64,000 nt of DNA from Sphaerisporangium sp040683095 (GCF_040683095.1 NZ_JBFBCI010000011.1:62001-126000), one strand, 5' to 3'. Counted from the stretch's first letter, positions 32,009 to 43,581 are shown. Translations and numbers: made by a program. The notes: generated from the letters alone by a model not told the origin.

Positions 32009-32030
32009 GCGCGGCCTCGCCGGGCCGCGC
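32009..32030. terminator. Bidirectional hairpin between convergent genes
   Basis: Perfect 8-bp stem GCGCGGCC (32009-32016) / GGCCGCGC (32023-32030) between the PuuD-like stop (31997) and the acyl-CoA dehydrogenase stop (32032). Confidence 0.6.
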
Positions 32031-32031
32031 G

Positions 32032-33213
32032 TCAGAAGCTGCGGGGCAGTCCCAGCACCTGGGTCGCCAGATAGTTCAGCAGAAGTTCCTCGGTGACCGG
32101 CGCCACCTTGCCGATCCGCGCGTCCGCCAGCAGGCGGGCGACCGGGTACTCCAGGGAGTACGCCATGCCCCCGTGGGTCTGGAAGGCGTGGTCGGCGGCC
32201 TCCCAGGCGGCCTGGGAGGCGGTGAGCTTGGCGATGTTGGCCTCGGTCCCGCAGGGCAGGTGCCGGTCGAACAGCCAGGCCGCCTTGTACAGCATCAGCC
32301 GCGCCAGCTCGATCTTGGCCTTCACCTGCGCGAGCGGGAACGCGATGGCCTGGTTGGCGCCGATCGGGCGTCCGAAGACCTCCCGCTCCTTGGCGTAGGC
32401 CACGGCCACGCGCAGCGCCACCTCCGCCCCGCCCAGGGCGCTCGCGCCGAGCAGGATGCGCTCGGGGTTGAGGACGTCCCACAGCACCACCGCGCCCTGG
32501 TCCACCTGGCCGAGCACGTCGGAGGCGGGGACCCGCAGGTCGTCGAAGAACACCATGTTCGAGGGCGTGGTGTTGGCGCCCATCTTCGGGATCGGCCGGT
32601 AGGAGAGCCGCCCCTCGGCCACGGCCTTCGGCACGTCCACCAGGAACACGGTGAGCCCGTTGGTGCGGGGCCTGGCCTCGGCCGCCGGGATCGTGCGGGC
32701 GACCAGCAGCATCCAGGTGGCCCGCTGGACCCCGGTGATCCAGATCTTCTGCCCGTTGATCACGTACTCGCCGCCGTCGCGGCGGGCGAAGGTGGAGATC
32801 GCCAGCGAGTTGGACCCGGCGTCCGGCTCGGTGAGCGCGAAGCACGTCTCCAGCTCACCGGTGGCCAGCTTGGGCAGCAGCGCCGCCTTCTGCTCGGGGG
32901 AGCCGTGCCGCGCCAGGGTCAGCGCGCCGAACCCCGGCGTCAGCACGTACGTGAAAGCCGAACCTCCGGCCGAGCCCGAGGCCGACAGCGTCTCGGTCGC
33001 CACGGCCAGCTCCAGCAGGCCCTGGCCGCCGCCGCCGTACTCCTCGGGCACGGCCAGGCCCAGCCACCCGCCCTTGGCGAGCTCGGCCCAGACCTCCTCC
33101 GGCCAGCGTTTCTCCGCCTCGCACCGCTGCCAGTAGTCCATGTCGTAGCGCGCGCAGATGGCGGCGACGCCGCGACGGACGTCCTCGGCGCTCTCCGGGA
33201 GCGTGAAGTCCAC
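32032..33213 (-). CDS. Acyl-CoA dehydrogenase
   Basis: 393 residues, GTG with GGAGGT just upstream. FAD-linked oxidation of acyl-CoA to enoyl-CoA. Family signatures: CFALTEPDAGSNSLAI (ACAD signature 1 region), YVINGQKIWITGV, GVPASDVLG-like LRVPASDVLGQ, AYAKEREVFGRPIGANQAI, and QTHGGMAYSLEYPVARLLADARI near the C-terminus. The catalytic base Glu position cannot be fixed by eye. Single gene. The substrate may be a branched or medium-chain acyl-CoA; nothing in the context settles it. Confidence 0.9.
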   Translation of the reverse strand: MDFTLPESAEDVRRGVAAICARYDMDYWQRCEAEKRWPEEVWAELAKGGWLGLAVPEEYGGGGQGLLELAVATETLSASGSAGGSAFTYVLTPGFGALTLARHGSPEQKAALLPKLATGELETCFALTEPDAGSNSLAISTFARRDGGEYVINGQKIWITGVQRATWMLLVARTIPAAEARPRTNGLTVFLVDVPKAVAEGRLSYRPIPKMGANTTPSNMVFFDDLRVPASDVLGQVDQGAVVLWDVLNPERILLGASALGGAEVALRVAVAYAKEREVFGRPIGANQAIAFPLAQVKAKIELARLMLYKAAWLFDRHLPCGTEANIAKLTASQAAWEAADHAFQTHGGMAYSLEYPVARLLADARIGKVAPVTEELLLNYLATQVLGLPRSF

Positions 33214-33234
33214 CGTGACCTCCAGTGTCTATGG

Positions 33235-33251
33235 CCGCGCCTTCGGCGCGG
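33235..33251 (-). terminator. Small hairpin after the methyltransferase gene
   Basis: CCGCGCC (33235-33241) / GGCGCGG (33245-33251), 3-base loop, directly past the stop at 33256 on the minus strand. Confidence 0.4.
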
Positions 33252-33255
33252 CGGG

Positions 33256-33846
33256 TCAGGCGCGTGGGCGGCGGGCGTGGTAGACGAACGCCGGGGGCAG
33301 GTTGCCCCACACCGTGCGGCTCGGCACGACCTCCTCGAAGGCCTCCGTCAGCCGGCGGCGGAACCGCAGGGCCGGGGGCAGCGTGCGGGCGTGGGTGTAG
33401 GCGAAGGTCGTGAACGCCCCATCGTGGCCGAGCACCGCCGTGATGGCCTCCAGCAGCCGGTCCTGCAGCCGGGCCGGGAACGCCGCCCACGGCAGCCCGC
33501 TGACCACGACGTCGGCCCGCGTCAGGCCGTGTCGCTCCAGCAGGCGGGGCAGGTCGCAGGCGTCGGCGGCGACGACCGTGGCTCCGGGGTGGCGCTCGGA
33601 GAGCCGGGCGGCCAGCACCGGGTTGATCTCGACGGCCAGGTGGCGGCCGCGGCCGCCGAGGCGGCGCTGGATCTCGCCGGTGAACACGCCGGTCCCGGGC
33701 CCGAGTTCGACGATCACTGGCTCCCCGCGCTCGGGCACGGGCGAGGCGACCACCCGCGCCAGGCGGAGGGAGCTGGGCGCCACCGCGCCGGTTTTGCCCG
33801 GCGATCGTACGAACTGCCCGAAGAAGAGGGCTGTGTCATTGGCCAT
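33256..33846 (-). CDS. Class I SAM methyltransferase, PmtA/phospholipid N-methyltransferase-like
   Basis: 196 residues from ATG at 33846 (AAGG about 10 bases upstream). N-terminal ALFFGQFVRSPGKTGAVAPS is the hallmark of the PmtA/KsgA-like group, followed by SAM motif I VELGPGTGVFTGEI, VEINPVLAARLSE (motif II), and SGLPWAAFP, matching the N/D-P-P-(Y/W) type motif position. Related proteins methylate phosphatidylethanolamine or act on rRNA adenines; the short length and PS-x-x-LA start favour lipid methylation. It lies near a CDP-alcohol phosphotransferase on the other strand, so a membrane-lipid role is possible. Confidence 0.7.
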   Translation of the reverse strand: MANDTALFFGQFVRSPGKTGAVAPSSLRLARVVASPVPERGEPVIVELGPGTGVFTGEIQRRLGGRGRHLAVEINPVLAARLSERHPGATVVAADACDLPRLLERHGLTRADVVVSGLPWAAFPARLQDRLLEAITAVLGHDGAFTTFAYTHARTLPPALRFRRRLTEAFEEVVPSRTVWGNLPPAFVYHARRPRA

Positions 33847-34024
33847 GCCCACGACCTTAGAGAACGGCGGGGCGTGCTCGCTTCCCCAATGCGGTGGATC
33901 TCGTGATCGGTTCGGCGTCGGTCTTCAGAAGGAGCGGCGGCGGGCCGCCCGCCCCGCCGCCGCGCGCCGCGCCCCGGTAGGGTCGGCAGCAGATCGACGC
34001 GGGGGGCATGAGGGGAGCAAGCCG

Positions 34025-34603
34025 GTGAGATCGGCCGAGGACCGGATCTGGACGGTTCCGAACGTCCTGAGCATGCTGCGACTGCTCGGCGTGCCGGTGT
34101 TCCTGTGGCTCGTGCTCGGGCCCAGGGCCGACGGGTGGGCCCTGGCGCTGCTAATGGCGGCCGGGTTCTCCGACTGGCTCGACGGCAAGCTGGCCCGCGC
34201 CTGGAACCAGACCAGCCGGCTCGGCAGGCTGCTCGACCCGCTGGCCGACCGGCTCTACATCCTGGCGACGCTGATCGGCCTGACCCTGCGGGAGGTCATC
34301 CCGTGGTGGCTGACCGCGCTGCTCGTCGGCAGGGACCTGGTGCTCCTGCTCGGCGTCCCCGTGCTGCGCAGGCATGGCTTCGGCCCGGCCCTGCCGGTCC
34401 ACTTCCTCGGCAAGACGGCGACGGCCAGCCTGCTGTACGCCTTCCCGCTGCTCTTCCTGGCGTCCCACGACGGCTGGTACGCCGACGTCGCCCGGATCCT
34501 GGGATGGGCCTTCGCCATCTGGGGAACAGGTCTTTATTGGTGGGCGGGGGCGCTTTACGTGGTTCAGGGACGCCGGCTCATCGAAGAGGCGAGCCGGGCA
34601 TGA
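34025..34603 (+). CDS. CDP-alcohol phosphatidyltransferase
   Basis: 192 residues, GTG start behind AGCAAGCC. The catalytic motif D-G-x2-A-R-x8-G-x3-D-x3-D is complete (DGKLARAWNQTSRLGRLLDP, then LADR). About five or six membrane helices. It transfers a phosphoalcohol from CDP-diacylglycerol or similar, as in phosphatidylglycerophosphate or cardiolipin synthesis. In other actinomycetes this gene commonly sits next to the nucleotidyltransferase that follows here. Exact product not assignable from sequence alone. Confidence 0.85.
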   Translation: MRSAEDRIWTVPNVLSMLRLLGVPVFLWLVLGPRADGWALALLMAAGFSDWLDGKLARAWNQTSRLGRLLDPLADRLYILATLIGLTLREVIPWWLTALLVGRDLVLLLGVPVLRRHGFGPALPVHFLGKTATASLLYAFPLLFLASHDGWYADVARILGWAFAIWGTGLYWWAGALYVVQGRRLIEEASRA

Positions 34604-34698
34604 TCGTATCGTCGGGCCGCCTCGGCGGCACCTCACGGCGATCACCCGCGTAAGCGCGGCCGCGTGCCCACCGTGACGAAACTTCCGGAGGGTGATTT

Positions 34699-37200
34699 GT
34701 GAAGGCCGTCGTGATGGCGGGCGGGGAGGGGACTCGGCTCCGGCCGATGACCGCCAACCAGCCCAAACCCCTGCTTCCCGTGGTGAACCGGCCGATCATG
34801 GAGCACGTGCTCCGCCTGCTCAAACGGCACGGTTTCACCGAGACCGTCGTCACCGTGCAGTTCCTCGCCGCGCTCGTGCGCAACTACTTCGGCGACGGCG
34901 ACGAGCTCGGCATGAGCCTGCACTACGCCACCGAGGAGATCCCGCTCGGCACCGCCGGCAGCGTGAAGAACGCCGCCGACAAGCTGCGCGACGAGCGCTT
35001 CCTGGTGATCTCCGGGGACGCGCTGACCGACGTCGACCTGACCGACATGATCAGGTTCCACGAGGAGAACGGCGCCCTGGTCACCATCGGGCTCAAGCGC
35101 GTCCCGAACCCGCTGGAGTTCGGCATCATCATCGTGGACGAGCACGGCCGGGTGCAGCGCTTCCTGGAGAAGCCCACCTGGGGCCAGGTCTTCTCCGACA
35201 CGGTCAACACCGGCGTGTACATCATGGAGCCCGAGGTCCTGGACGAGGTCGCCCCCGGCACGGCCGTCGACTGGTCGGGCGACGTCTTCCCCAAGCTGCT
35301 CGCCCGCGGCGCCCCGCTGTACGGCTACGTCGCCTCCGGCTACTGGGAGGACGTCGGCACCCACGAGAGCTACCTCAAGGCCCAGGCCGACGCCCTGTCG
35401 GGCCGGGTGCGGCTGGACGCCGACGGCTTCGAGCTGTCCCCGGGCGTGTGGGTGGCCGAGGGCGCCTCGGTCGACCCCGACGCCATCCTCAAGGGCCCCC
35501 TGTACATCGGCGGCTACGCCAAGGTCGAGGCCGGCGCCGAGCTGCGCGAGTACACCGTCCTCGGCGACAACGTCGTGGTGAAGGAGGGCGCCTTCCTGCA
35601 CCGCGCCGTCGTCCACGACAACGTCTACATCGGGCCGAGCGCCCACCTGCGCGGATGCGTCATCGGCAAGAACACCGACATCATGACCGGCGCCCGCATC
35701 GAGGAGAACGCCGTCGTCGGCGACGAGTGCGTCATCGAGGCCGAGGCCTACGTCTCCTCCGGGGTGAAGATCTACCCGTTCAAGACGATCGAGGCGGGCG
35801 CGGTCGTCAACACCAGCGTGATCTGGGAGTCGCGCGGCCAGCGCAGCCTGTTCGGCCCGCGCGGCGTCTCCGGCCTGGTCAACGTCGAGATCACCCCCGA
35901 GCTGTGCGTCCGCCTGGCCAGCGCCTACGCCACCACCCTGAAGAAGGGCGCCTCGGTCATCACCTCGCGCGACTCCTCCCGCGCGGCCCGCGCCCTCAAG
36001 CGCGCCGTGATCAGCGCGCTCAACGCCAGCGCCATCAACGTGCTGGACCTGGAGGCCGCCCCGATGCCCGTGGCGCGCTTCCACACCTCCAACGAGACCG
36101 CCTCGGGCGGCATCGCCCTGCGCACCACCCCAGGCGACCCCCAGAGCGTCGACATCGTCTTCATGGACGAGAACGGCGCCGACCTGTCCCAGAACGCCCA
36201 GCGCAAGCTGGAGCGGGTCTTCTCGCGCCAGGAGTTCAGGCGCGCGTTCCCCGGCGAGATCGCCGAGCTCAGCTTCCCCGCCAGGGCCGTGGAGGACTAC
36301 ACCCGCGAGCTGCTGCGCTGGGTCGACATGTCCGGCGTGCGGGACGCCGAGATGAAGGTCGTCATCGACTGCGCGGGCGGCACCTCCGCGCTGGTGCTGC
36401 CGAGCCTGCTCGGCCGGGTCGGCGTCGACGTCCTGACCGTCAACAACCGCCTGGACGACTCCTCGCCGACCGAGACCCTCGCCGAGCGCCGCAGGGACCT
36501 GCAGCGCCTGGCCGAGCTCGTGGGGTCCTCCCGGGCCGCGTTCGGCGTGCGGTTCGACCCGGTGGGCGAGCGCATCTCCCTGGTCGACGAGATGGGCCAG
36601 CTCATCAGCGAGGAACGCGCCCAGCTCGTCGTCCTGGACCTGGTGGCCGCCGAGCGCCGCGGCGGCCGCGTGGCCCTGCCGGTGACCACCACCCGCGTCG
36701 CCGAGCAGGTCTGCCGCTTCCACGGGGCCCAGGTGCAGTGGACCTCCACCGCCCTGGACGCGCTCACCTCGGCCGCGGCCGACCCCGAGCTGATCTTCGC
36801 CGCGGACGGGCGCGGCGGCTTCATCGTCCCGGAGTTCGCGCCCACGGTGGACGGCCTGGCCGCCTTCCTGCGCCTGCTCGGCCTGGTCGCCCGCACCCGC
36901 CTGTCGCTCAGCCAGATCGACGCGCGCATCCCGCAGGCCAAGATGCTCAAACGCACCGTGCCGACGCCGTGGGCGGCCAAGGGGGCCGTCATGCGGTCGG
37001 TGGTGGAGGCCGCCGACGGCTACCGCCTGGACACCACCGACGGCGTCCGGGTGGTGGAGGAGGACGGCGGCTGGGCGCTCATCCTGCCCGACCCCTCCGA
37101 GGCCGTCACCCACCTGTGGGCCGAGGGCGACGACCTGGACGTCGCCCAGGCCCTGCTGGAGCGCTGGGCCCGCGTGGTCGAGCAGGCCGTCGGCACCTGA
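34699..37200 (+). CDS. Sugar-1-phosphate nucleotidyltransferase fused to a degenerate phosphomannomutase domain
   Basis: 833 residues, GTG with GGAGGG 7 bases upstream. N-terminal nucleotidyltransferase (1-240) with the signature MAGGEGTRLRPMT, VISGDALTDVD and FLEKPTWG; then left-handed beta-helix hexapeptide repeats (about 255-370); then a PGM/PMM-like region (about 375-833). The first domain looks active (mannose-1-P guanylyl- or glucose-1-P type). In the PGM part the phosphoserine loop (usually TASHNP) reads RTTPGDP (475-481), the metal loop (usually DGDxDR) reads DPVGER (620-625), and the sugar loop GEXSGH is absent (ADGRGG, 702-707). So it is probably not a mutase but a regulatory or structural domain. 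Confidence 0.88.
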   Translation: MKAVVMAGGEGTRLRPMTANQPKPLLPVVNRPIMEHVLRLLKRHGFTETVVTVQFLAALVRNYFGDGDELGMSLHYATEEIPLGTAGSVKNAADKLRDERFLVISGDALTDVDLTDMIRFHEENGALVTIGLKRVPNPLEFGIIIVDEHGRVQRFLEKPTWGQVFSDTVNTGVYIMEPEVLDEVAPGTAVDWSGDVFPKLLARGAPLYGYVASGYWEDVGTHESYLKAQADALSGRVRLDADGFELSPGVWVAEGASVDPDAILKGPLYIGGYAKVEAGAELREYTVLGDNVVVKEGAFLHRAVVHDNVYIGPSAHLRGCVIGKNTDIMTGARIEENAVVGDECVIEAEAYVSSGVKIYPFKTIEAGAVVNTSVIWESRGQRSLFGPRGVSGLVNVEITPELCVRLASAYATTLKKGASVITSRDSSRAARALKRAVISALNASAINVLDLEAAPMPVARFHTSNETASGGIALRTTPGDPQSVDIVFMDENGADLSQNAQRKLERVFSRQEFRRAFPGEIAELSFPARAVEDYTRELLRWVDMSGVRDAEMKVVIDCAGGTSALVLPSLLGRVGVDVLTVNNRLDDSSPTETLAERRRDLQRLAELVGSSRAAFGVRFDPVGERISLVDEMGQLISEERAQLVVLDLVAAERRGGRVALPVTTTRVAEQVCRFHGAQVQWTSTALDALTSAAADPELIFAADGRGGFIVPEFAPTVDGLAAFLRLLGLVARTRLSLSQIDARIPQAKMLKRTVPTPWAAKGAVMRSVVEAADGYRLDTTDGVRVVEEDGGWALILPDPSEAVTHLWAEGDDLDVAQALLERWARVVEQAVGT

Positions 37201-37591
37201 CCGCCCGCCCCCCGCGGCCGCCCGCCCGCGCGATACGGGTTCGATCTGCCCCTGAACCACCGTTACCCACCGGTTCCGGTCACATTCGTCCGGCGCGGCG
37301 CATGGACCGCGGGGCCGCGCGGGCGGTAGTTTTGGACCGGCGCGGCGAGCCGGGCAGGAAGGGGAAAGGCGAGCAAGTCGTACACGAGCACTCGCCGGCC
37401 CCCGCAGCGAGAGCCCGAGCGAGCCTCACCAAGCATGTCCGAACCCGCGAGCACGCCCTCATCTTGACCTTTGCGACTCATCAGCGTATGTTGCGGCATT
37501 CGCAGCCTGAGGAACATGAGAAGCGAAGAACCGAGGCACGCCGCCCTGAGCACCGTCGCCGCGACTTCGCGGTAGGAGGCCGAGCCGATCG
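37201..37591 (+). promoter_or_regulatory. Promoter region of the FHA/MerR block
   Basis: 391 bases without a gene. Contains a good sigma-A-type promoter: TTGACC (37464-37469), 17-base spacer, TATGTT (37487-37492), about 100 bases before the FHA gene start. The mRNA leader downstream is relatively AT-rich. No clear hairpin after the nucleotidyltransferase stop. Confidence 0.65.
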
Positions 37592-38098
37592 ATGCCGAGC
37601 GTCTACTGCACGCAGTGCGGCAATGCCAACCCTGAAGACGCCCGTTTCTGCTCACGGTGCGGGTCGCCACTGAGCCGACCCGAGAGCACGCCGGTGGGGG
37701 ACACGACCTCGACGATCTCCCTGAGCGGGATCGAGGCGATGGACTCGGAGGCGACGGGGCAGACGCTCCTTCCCGACCGCGCGGCCGTCGACCAGCTGCC
37801 ACCGGGCACGGCGCTGCTGGTCGTGATGCGCGGGCCGAACGCCGGGAGCCGCTTCCTGCTCGACAGCGAGCTCACCACGGCCGGCCGCCACCCCGAGAGC
37901 GACATCTTCCTGGACGATGTGACGGTCTCGCGCCGGCACGCCGAGTTCTACCGGCGGGGCGACTACTACACCGCCAGGGACGTCGGCAGCCTCAACGGCA
38001 CCTACGTCAACAGGGAGCGCATCGAGGAGCTCCCCCTGTCCGGCGGCGACGAAGTCCAGATTGGCAAGTTCCGGCTGGTGTTCCTCACGCGTGGGTGA
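37592..38098 (+). CDS. garA: FHA-domain protein with N-terminal zinc ribbon, GarA/OdhI-like
   Basis: 168 residues, ATG behind AGGAGG. Zinc ribbon VYCTQCGNANPEDARFCSRCG (4 Cys), then a flexible Thr/Ser segment (VGDTTSTISLSG) where GarA/OdhI homologues carry the kinase-target ETTS-type motif, then an FHA domain (about 80-165): TAGRHPESDIFLDDVTVSRRH, GSLNGTYVNRERI. GarA-type proteins, unphosphorylated, bind and inhibit 2-oxoglutarate dehydrogenase and tune glutamate metabolism; phosphorylation by Ser/Thr kinases switches them off. The N-terminal zinc ribbon is not in mycobacterial GarA. First gene of the block with ftsR-like merR, DUF151 and a second merR. Confidence 0.85.
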   Translation: MPSVYCTQCGNANPEDARFCSRCGSPLSRPESTPVGDTTSTISLSGIEAMDSEATGQTLLPDRAAVDQLPPGTALLVVMRGPNAGSRFLLDSELTTAGRHPESDIFLDDVTVSRRHAEFYRRGDYYTARDVGSLNGTYVNRERIEELPLSGGDEVQIGKFRLVFLTRG

Positions 38099-38110
38099 GG
38101 AGGAACGGTG

Positions 38111-38791
38111 ATGAGCGCGCAGGCCGCCCGGGCGTTCATGAGCATCGGGGAGGTCCTCGAGATCCTTCGGGCGGACTTCCCCGACGTCACCGTCTCCAAG
38201 ATCCGCTTTCTCGAGGGCGAGGGGCTGATCGAGCCCCAGCGCTCCCCGTCGGGCTACCGCAAGTTCACCCACGCCGACGTCGAGCGCCTGCGGTACATCC
38301 TCACCGCCCAGCGTGACCGCTACCTTCCCCTCCGGGTGATCAAGGACCACCTGGAGACGGCGGGCCCGGACGGCGCGACCGCGGCCCGGCCTCGTGCCGT
38401 CGGGGGCGAGGCCCCGCCCGCCGAGGTCCGGCTCAGCCGCGCCGAGCTGCTGGAGGCCGCCGAGCTCGACGAGGAGACCCTCGCCGAGCTGGAGGACTAC
38501 GGCCTGCTGACCCCCGTCGCCCGCTGGTACGACGCCGAGGCCCTCACCGTGGCCAGGGCCACCGGCGCGCTGACCAGGTTCGGCCTGCACCCCCGCCACC
38601 TGCGCGTGCTCAAGGCCGCCGCCGAGCGCGAGGCCGGGCTCGTCGAGCAGGCCGTCGCGCCGCTGATGCGCCGGCGCGCCCCGGGCGCGGCCGGCCAGGC
38701 GGGGGAGACCGCGCGCGAGATCTCCGCGCTGCTCCAGGAAGTGCGTACCGCCCTGGTGAGGGGCGGTCTGCGGGGCATTCTGGGCCGCTGA
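38111..38791 (+). CDS. ftsR: MerR-type regulator, FtsR-like
   Basis: 226 residues from ATG at 38111 (AGGAGG 7 bases upstream; a GTG one codon earlier also possible), 12 bases after the FHA gene. MerR-like winged helix: MSIGEVLEILRADFPDVTVS, KIRFLEGEGLIEPQRSPSGY, RKFTHADVERLRYIL. C-terminal helical part (LSRAELLEAAELDEETLAEL). This matches mycobacterial Rv1828 / corynebacterial FtsR, which activates ftsZ, and genome order (FHA gene, this gene, DUF151, merR) is the same. No Cys metal site, so not a metal sensor. Confidence 0.88.
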   Translation: MSAQAARAFMSIGEVLEILRADFPDVTVSKIRFLEGEGLIEPQRSPSGYRKFTHADVERLRYILTAQRDRYLPLRVIKDHLETAGPDGATAARPRAVGGEAPPAEVRLSRAELLEAAELDEETLAELEDYGLLTPVARWYDAEALTVARATGALTRFGLHPRHLRVLKAAAEREAGLVEQAVAPLMRRRAPGAAGQAGETAREISALLQEVRTALVRGGLRGILGR

Positions 38792-38922
38792 CGGAGCCGC
38801 CCGGACATTTCGGGGTGCGGGGATGTTACGTTGAATTTTGCGGCGATGGTCACGCCGCGAGCTGAGAGCCGCAAGGGAGCAGGCCTGGAACGGGCCGGTG
38901 ACCCAATGGGACGGAGCCGCGT

Positions 38923-39393
38923 GTGTTGCAGATGGAGGTCGTGGGGGTCCGCGTGGAGATGCCCACCAACCAGCCCATCGTCCTGCTCAAGGAGGCGAAG
39001 GGTGAGCGATATCTGCCGATCTGGATAGGCATGACCGAGGCCACGGCCATCGCCCTGGCTCAGGCAGAGGAGCCGCCTCCCCGGCCGCTCACCCACGACT
39101 TGTTCAAGGACGTGATCGAAGCTTTCGGCGTGCGGTTGCAGGCGGTCAACATCGTCGCGCTGCGCGACGGGATCTTCTTCGCCGACCTGGTGTTCTCCAA
39201 CGGGGTGGAGGTGAGCGCGCGTCCCTCCGACTCCATCGCGCTGGCGCTTCGCACGGGCGCGAGCATCTACGCCAGCGAGGACGTCGTGCGCGAGGCCGGT
39301 GTCATCATTCCCGACGACCAGGAGGACGAGGTCGAGAAGTTCCGCGAGTTCCTGGACACGATCACCCCGGAGGACTTCGGCCGTGCGGGTTAG
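38923..39393 (+). CDS. DUF151 bifunctional nuclease family protein
   Basis: 156 residues, GTG start with GGAG upstream. DUF151 features: MEVVGVRVEMPTNQPIVLLK, RYLPIWIGMTEATAIALA, RPLTHDLFKDVIEAFG, SARPSDSIALALRTG. Family members have been described as DNase/RNase (plant BBD proteins) and the mycobacterial homologue Rv1829 is a conserved neighbour of the MerR genes. The acidic tail (DDQEDEVEKFREF) is typical. Role in bacteria unclear. Confidence 0.88.
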   Translation: MLQMEVVGVRVEMPTNQPIVLLKEAKGERYLPIWIGMTEATAIALAQAEEPPPRPLTHDLFKDVIEAFGVRLQAVNIVALRDGIFFADLVFSNGVEVSARPSDSIALALRTGASIYASEDVVREAGVIIPDDQEDEVEKFREFLDTITPEDFGRAG

Positions 39394-39539
39394 CCATATC
39401 GGGCATTTACGCTTCACGACGCGCCGGGCGGGATCGTTGACTGAGCATCGCACCGGTCCTACGGTGCAAGGGAAACCACGGTTGTAATTCACGAACCCCC
39501 AGATCAGACCGTGGGATGAGAGAAAGCCGGAGGTCCGCA

Positions 39540-40163
39540 GTGGCGGTCAGCAGCGGCGAGGGAAAGACGGCCGGCCAGCACGATCCGGCCCAGCGCCGGT
39601 CGGCGCGGGAGCGCGCGGGAGAGCAGGGCCTGCTGTTCGACGAGCGGCCGGCGTCGCTGCCCGCCGACGTGGGATACCGCGGCCCGACGGCCTGCTCGGC
39701 GGCCGGCATCACCTACCGGCAGCTCGACTACTGGGCCCGCACCCAGCTCGTCGAGCCGTCGGTGCGGGCGGCCCATGGCTCGGGCTCCCAGCGGCTCTAC
39801 AGCTTTCGCGACATCCTCGTGCTCAAGGTGGTCAAGCGCCTGCTCGACACCGGGGTGTCGCTCCAGCAGATCCGCACCGCGGTGCAGCACCTGCGCGACC
39901 GCGGGGTCAACGACCTGGCCCAGATCACGCTGATGAGCGACGGAGTGAGCGTCTACGAGTGCACCTCGGCCGACGAGGTGATCGACCTGCTCGAGGGCGG
40001 CCAGGGTGTGTTCGGCATCGCCCTCGGCGGCGTCTGGCGCGAGGTCGAGGGGTCCCTGGCGGAGCTGCCGGGGGAACGGGTCGAGCCGGCCGCCTCGGAT
40101 TCCGCGGAGGATCACCCGGGTGACGAGCTGGCTCGCCGCAGGAAGGCCCGCAAGACGGGCTGA
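39540..40163 (+). CDS. MerR-type regulator, Rv1830-like
   Basis: 207 residues from GTG at 39540 (GGAGG 7 bases upstream; ATG at 39516 lacks a ribosome site). HTH: GYRGPTACSAAGITYRQLDY, WARTQLVEPSVR, SGSQRLYSFRDILVLKVVKR. The QLDYWARTQLVEP sequence is diagnostic for the actinobacterial Rv1830 group that lies between DUF151 and gcvP. Regulatory target unknown; in mycobacteria linked to cell division timing. Basic tail RRRKARKTG. The glycine riboswitch follows directly. Confidence 0.88.
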   Translation: MAVSSGEGKTAGQHDPAQRRSARERAGEQGLLFDERPASLPADVGYRGPTACSAAGITYRQLDYWARTQLVEPSVRAAHGSGSQRLYSFRDILVLKVVKRLLDTGVSLQQIRTAVQHLRDRGVNDLAQITLMSDGVSVYECTSADEVIDLLEGGQGVFGIALGGVWREVEGSLAELPGERVEPAASDSAEDHPGDELARRRKARKTG

Positions 40164-40324
40164 ACGGGCCCGCACCCCTACCGGGGGCCGGGGCAGGGGG
40201 TCGCAGTTGTACGCGGTGTGGGGCCGCGCATGGCGAACCCGCAGGCCGGCGGGCCGAGCAACGGGGTGCGGGGACTGGGGTAACCCCCTACCAGGGGCGG
40301 GACGGTACAGTTGAGCCGAAGGCT

Positions 40325-40562
40325 TACGACCCCGCGCGGGAGAGTCCCGGGGAGCGGGCCGGTGCCGCGGCCGCGGCACCGGTGAGCGACCCGGGCGCCG
40401 AAGGAGCAACCTCCCCGGAATCTCTCAGGCTCACGTACCGCGCGGGTGAGGCGACTCTGGAAAGCAGGCATGCCCGCCAGGCGTGCCTCACCGACGGTGC
40501 AAGCCCCCGCGGGGGGTGAAGCTCTCAGGTCGCGGTGATCGCACCGCGCCGACAGAGGGGGA
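40325..40562 (+). ncRNA. Tandem glycine riboswitch controlling gcvP
   Basis: Two aptamers in series. First: GGGAGAG (40338-40344), GCGCCGAAGGAGCAA (40395-40409) and AATCTCTCAGG (40419-40429). Second: ACTCTGG (40454-40460), CACCGACGGTGCAA (40489-40502), GCTCTCAGGTCGC (40521-40533), ending GACAGAGGGGG. These are the conserved blocks of the gcvT-type glycine riboswitch, in the usual order and spacing. The variable arm of aptamer 1 is a perfect 24-base palindrome (40359-40382). The ribosome site GGAGGG of gcvP lies 50 bases further on. Glycine binding normally turns on gcv expression. Confidence 0.95.
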
Positions 40563-40614
40563 GACGGCAAACGCGCGTGCCACGCGCCGGTCTCTACCCC
40601 ACTGGAGGGCATCC

Positions 40615-43476
<2,862 letters not shown>

Positions 43477-43581
43477 CGACCGTCCTCCGCCGCCTGTCCC
43501 GATCGGCATAATATGTCGCGCGCGACGGCGCGCTCGCGTCGCGAGGCCGGCAGTTCCCCCCGACGCGGAGAAGAGGTCCCG

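Noticed and set aside
40164..40324. GC-rich repeats (CCCTACC-GGGGG-like) ahead of the riboswitch considered as a separate RNA element.
   Set aside because: The repeats are imperfect and short; they can equally be leader or promoter sequence. Mentioned only in the riboswitch finding.
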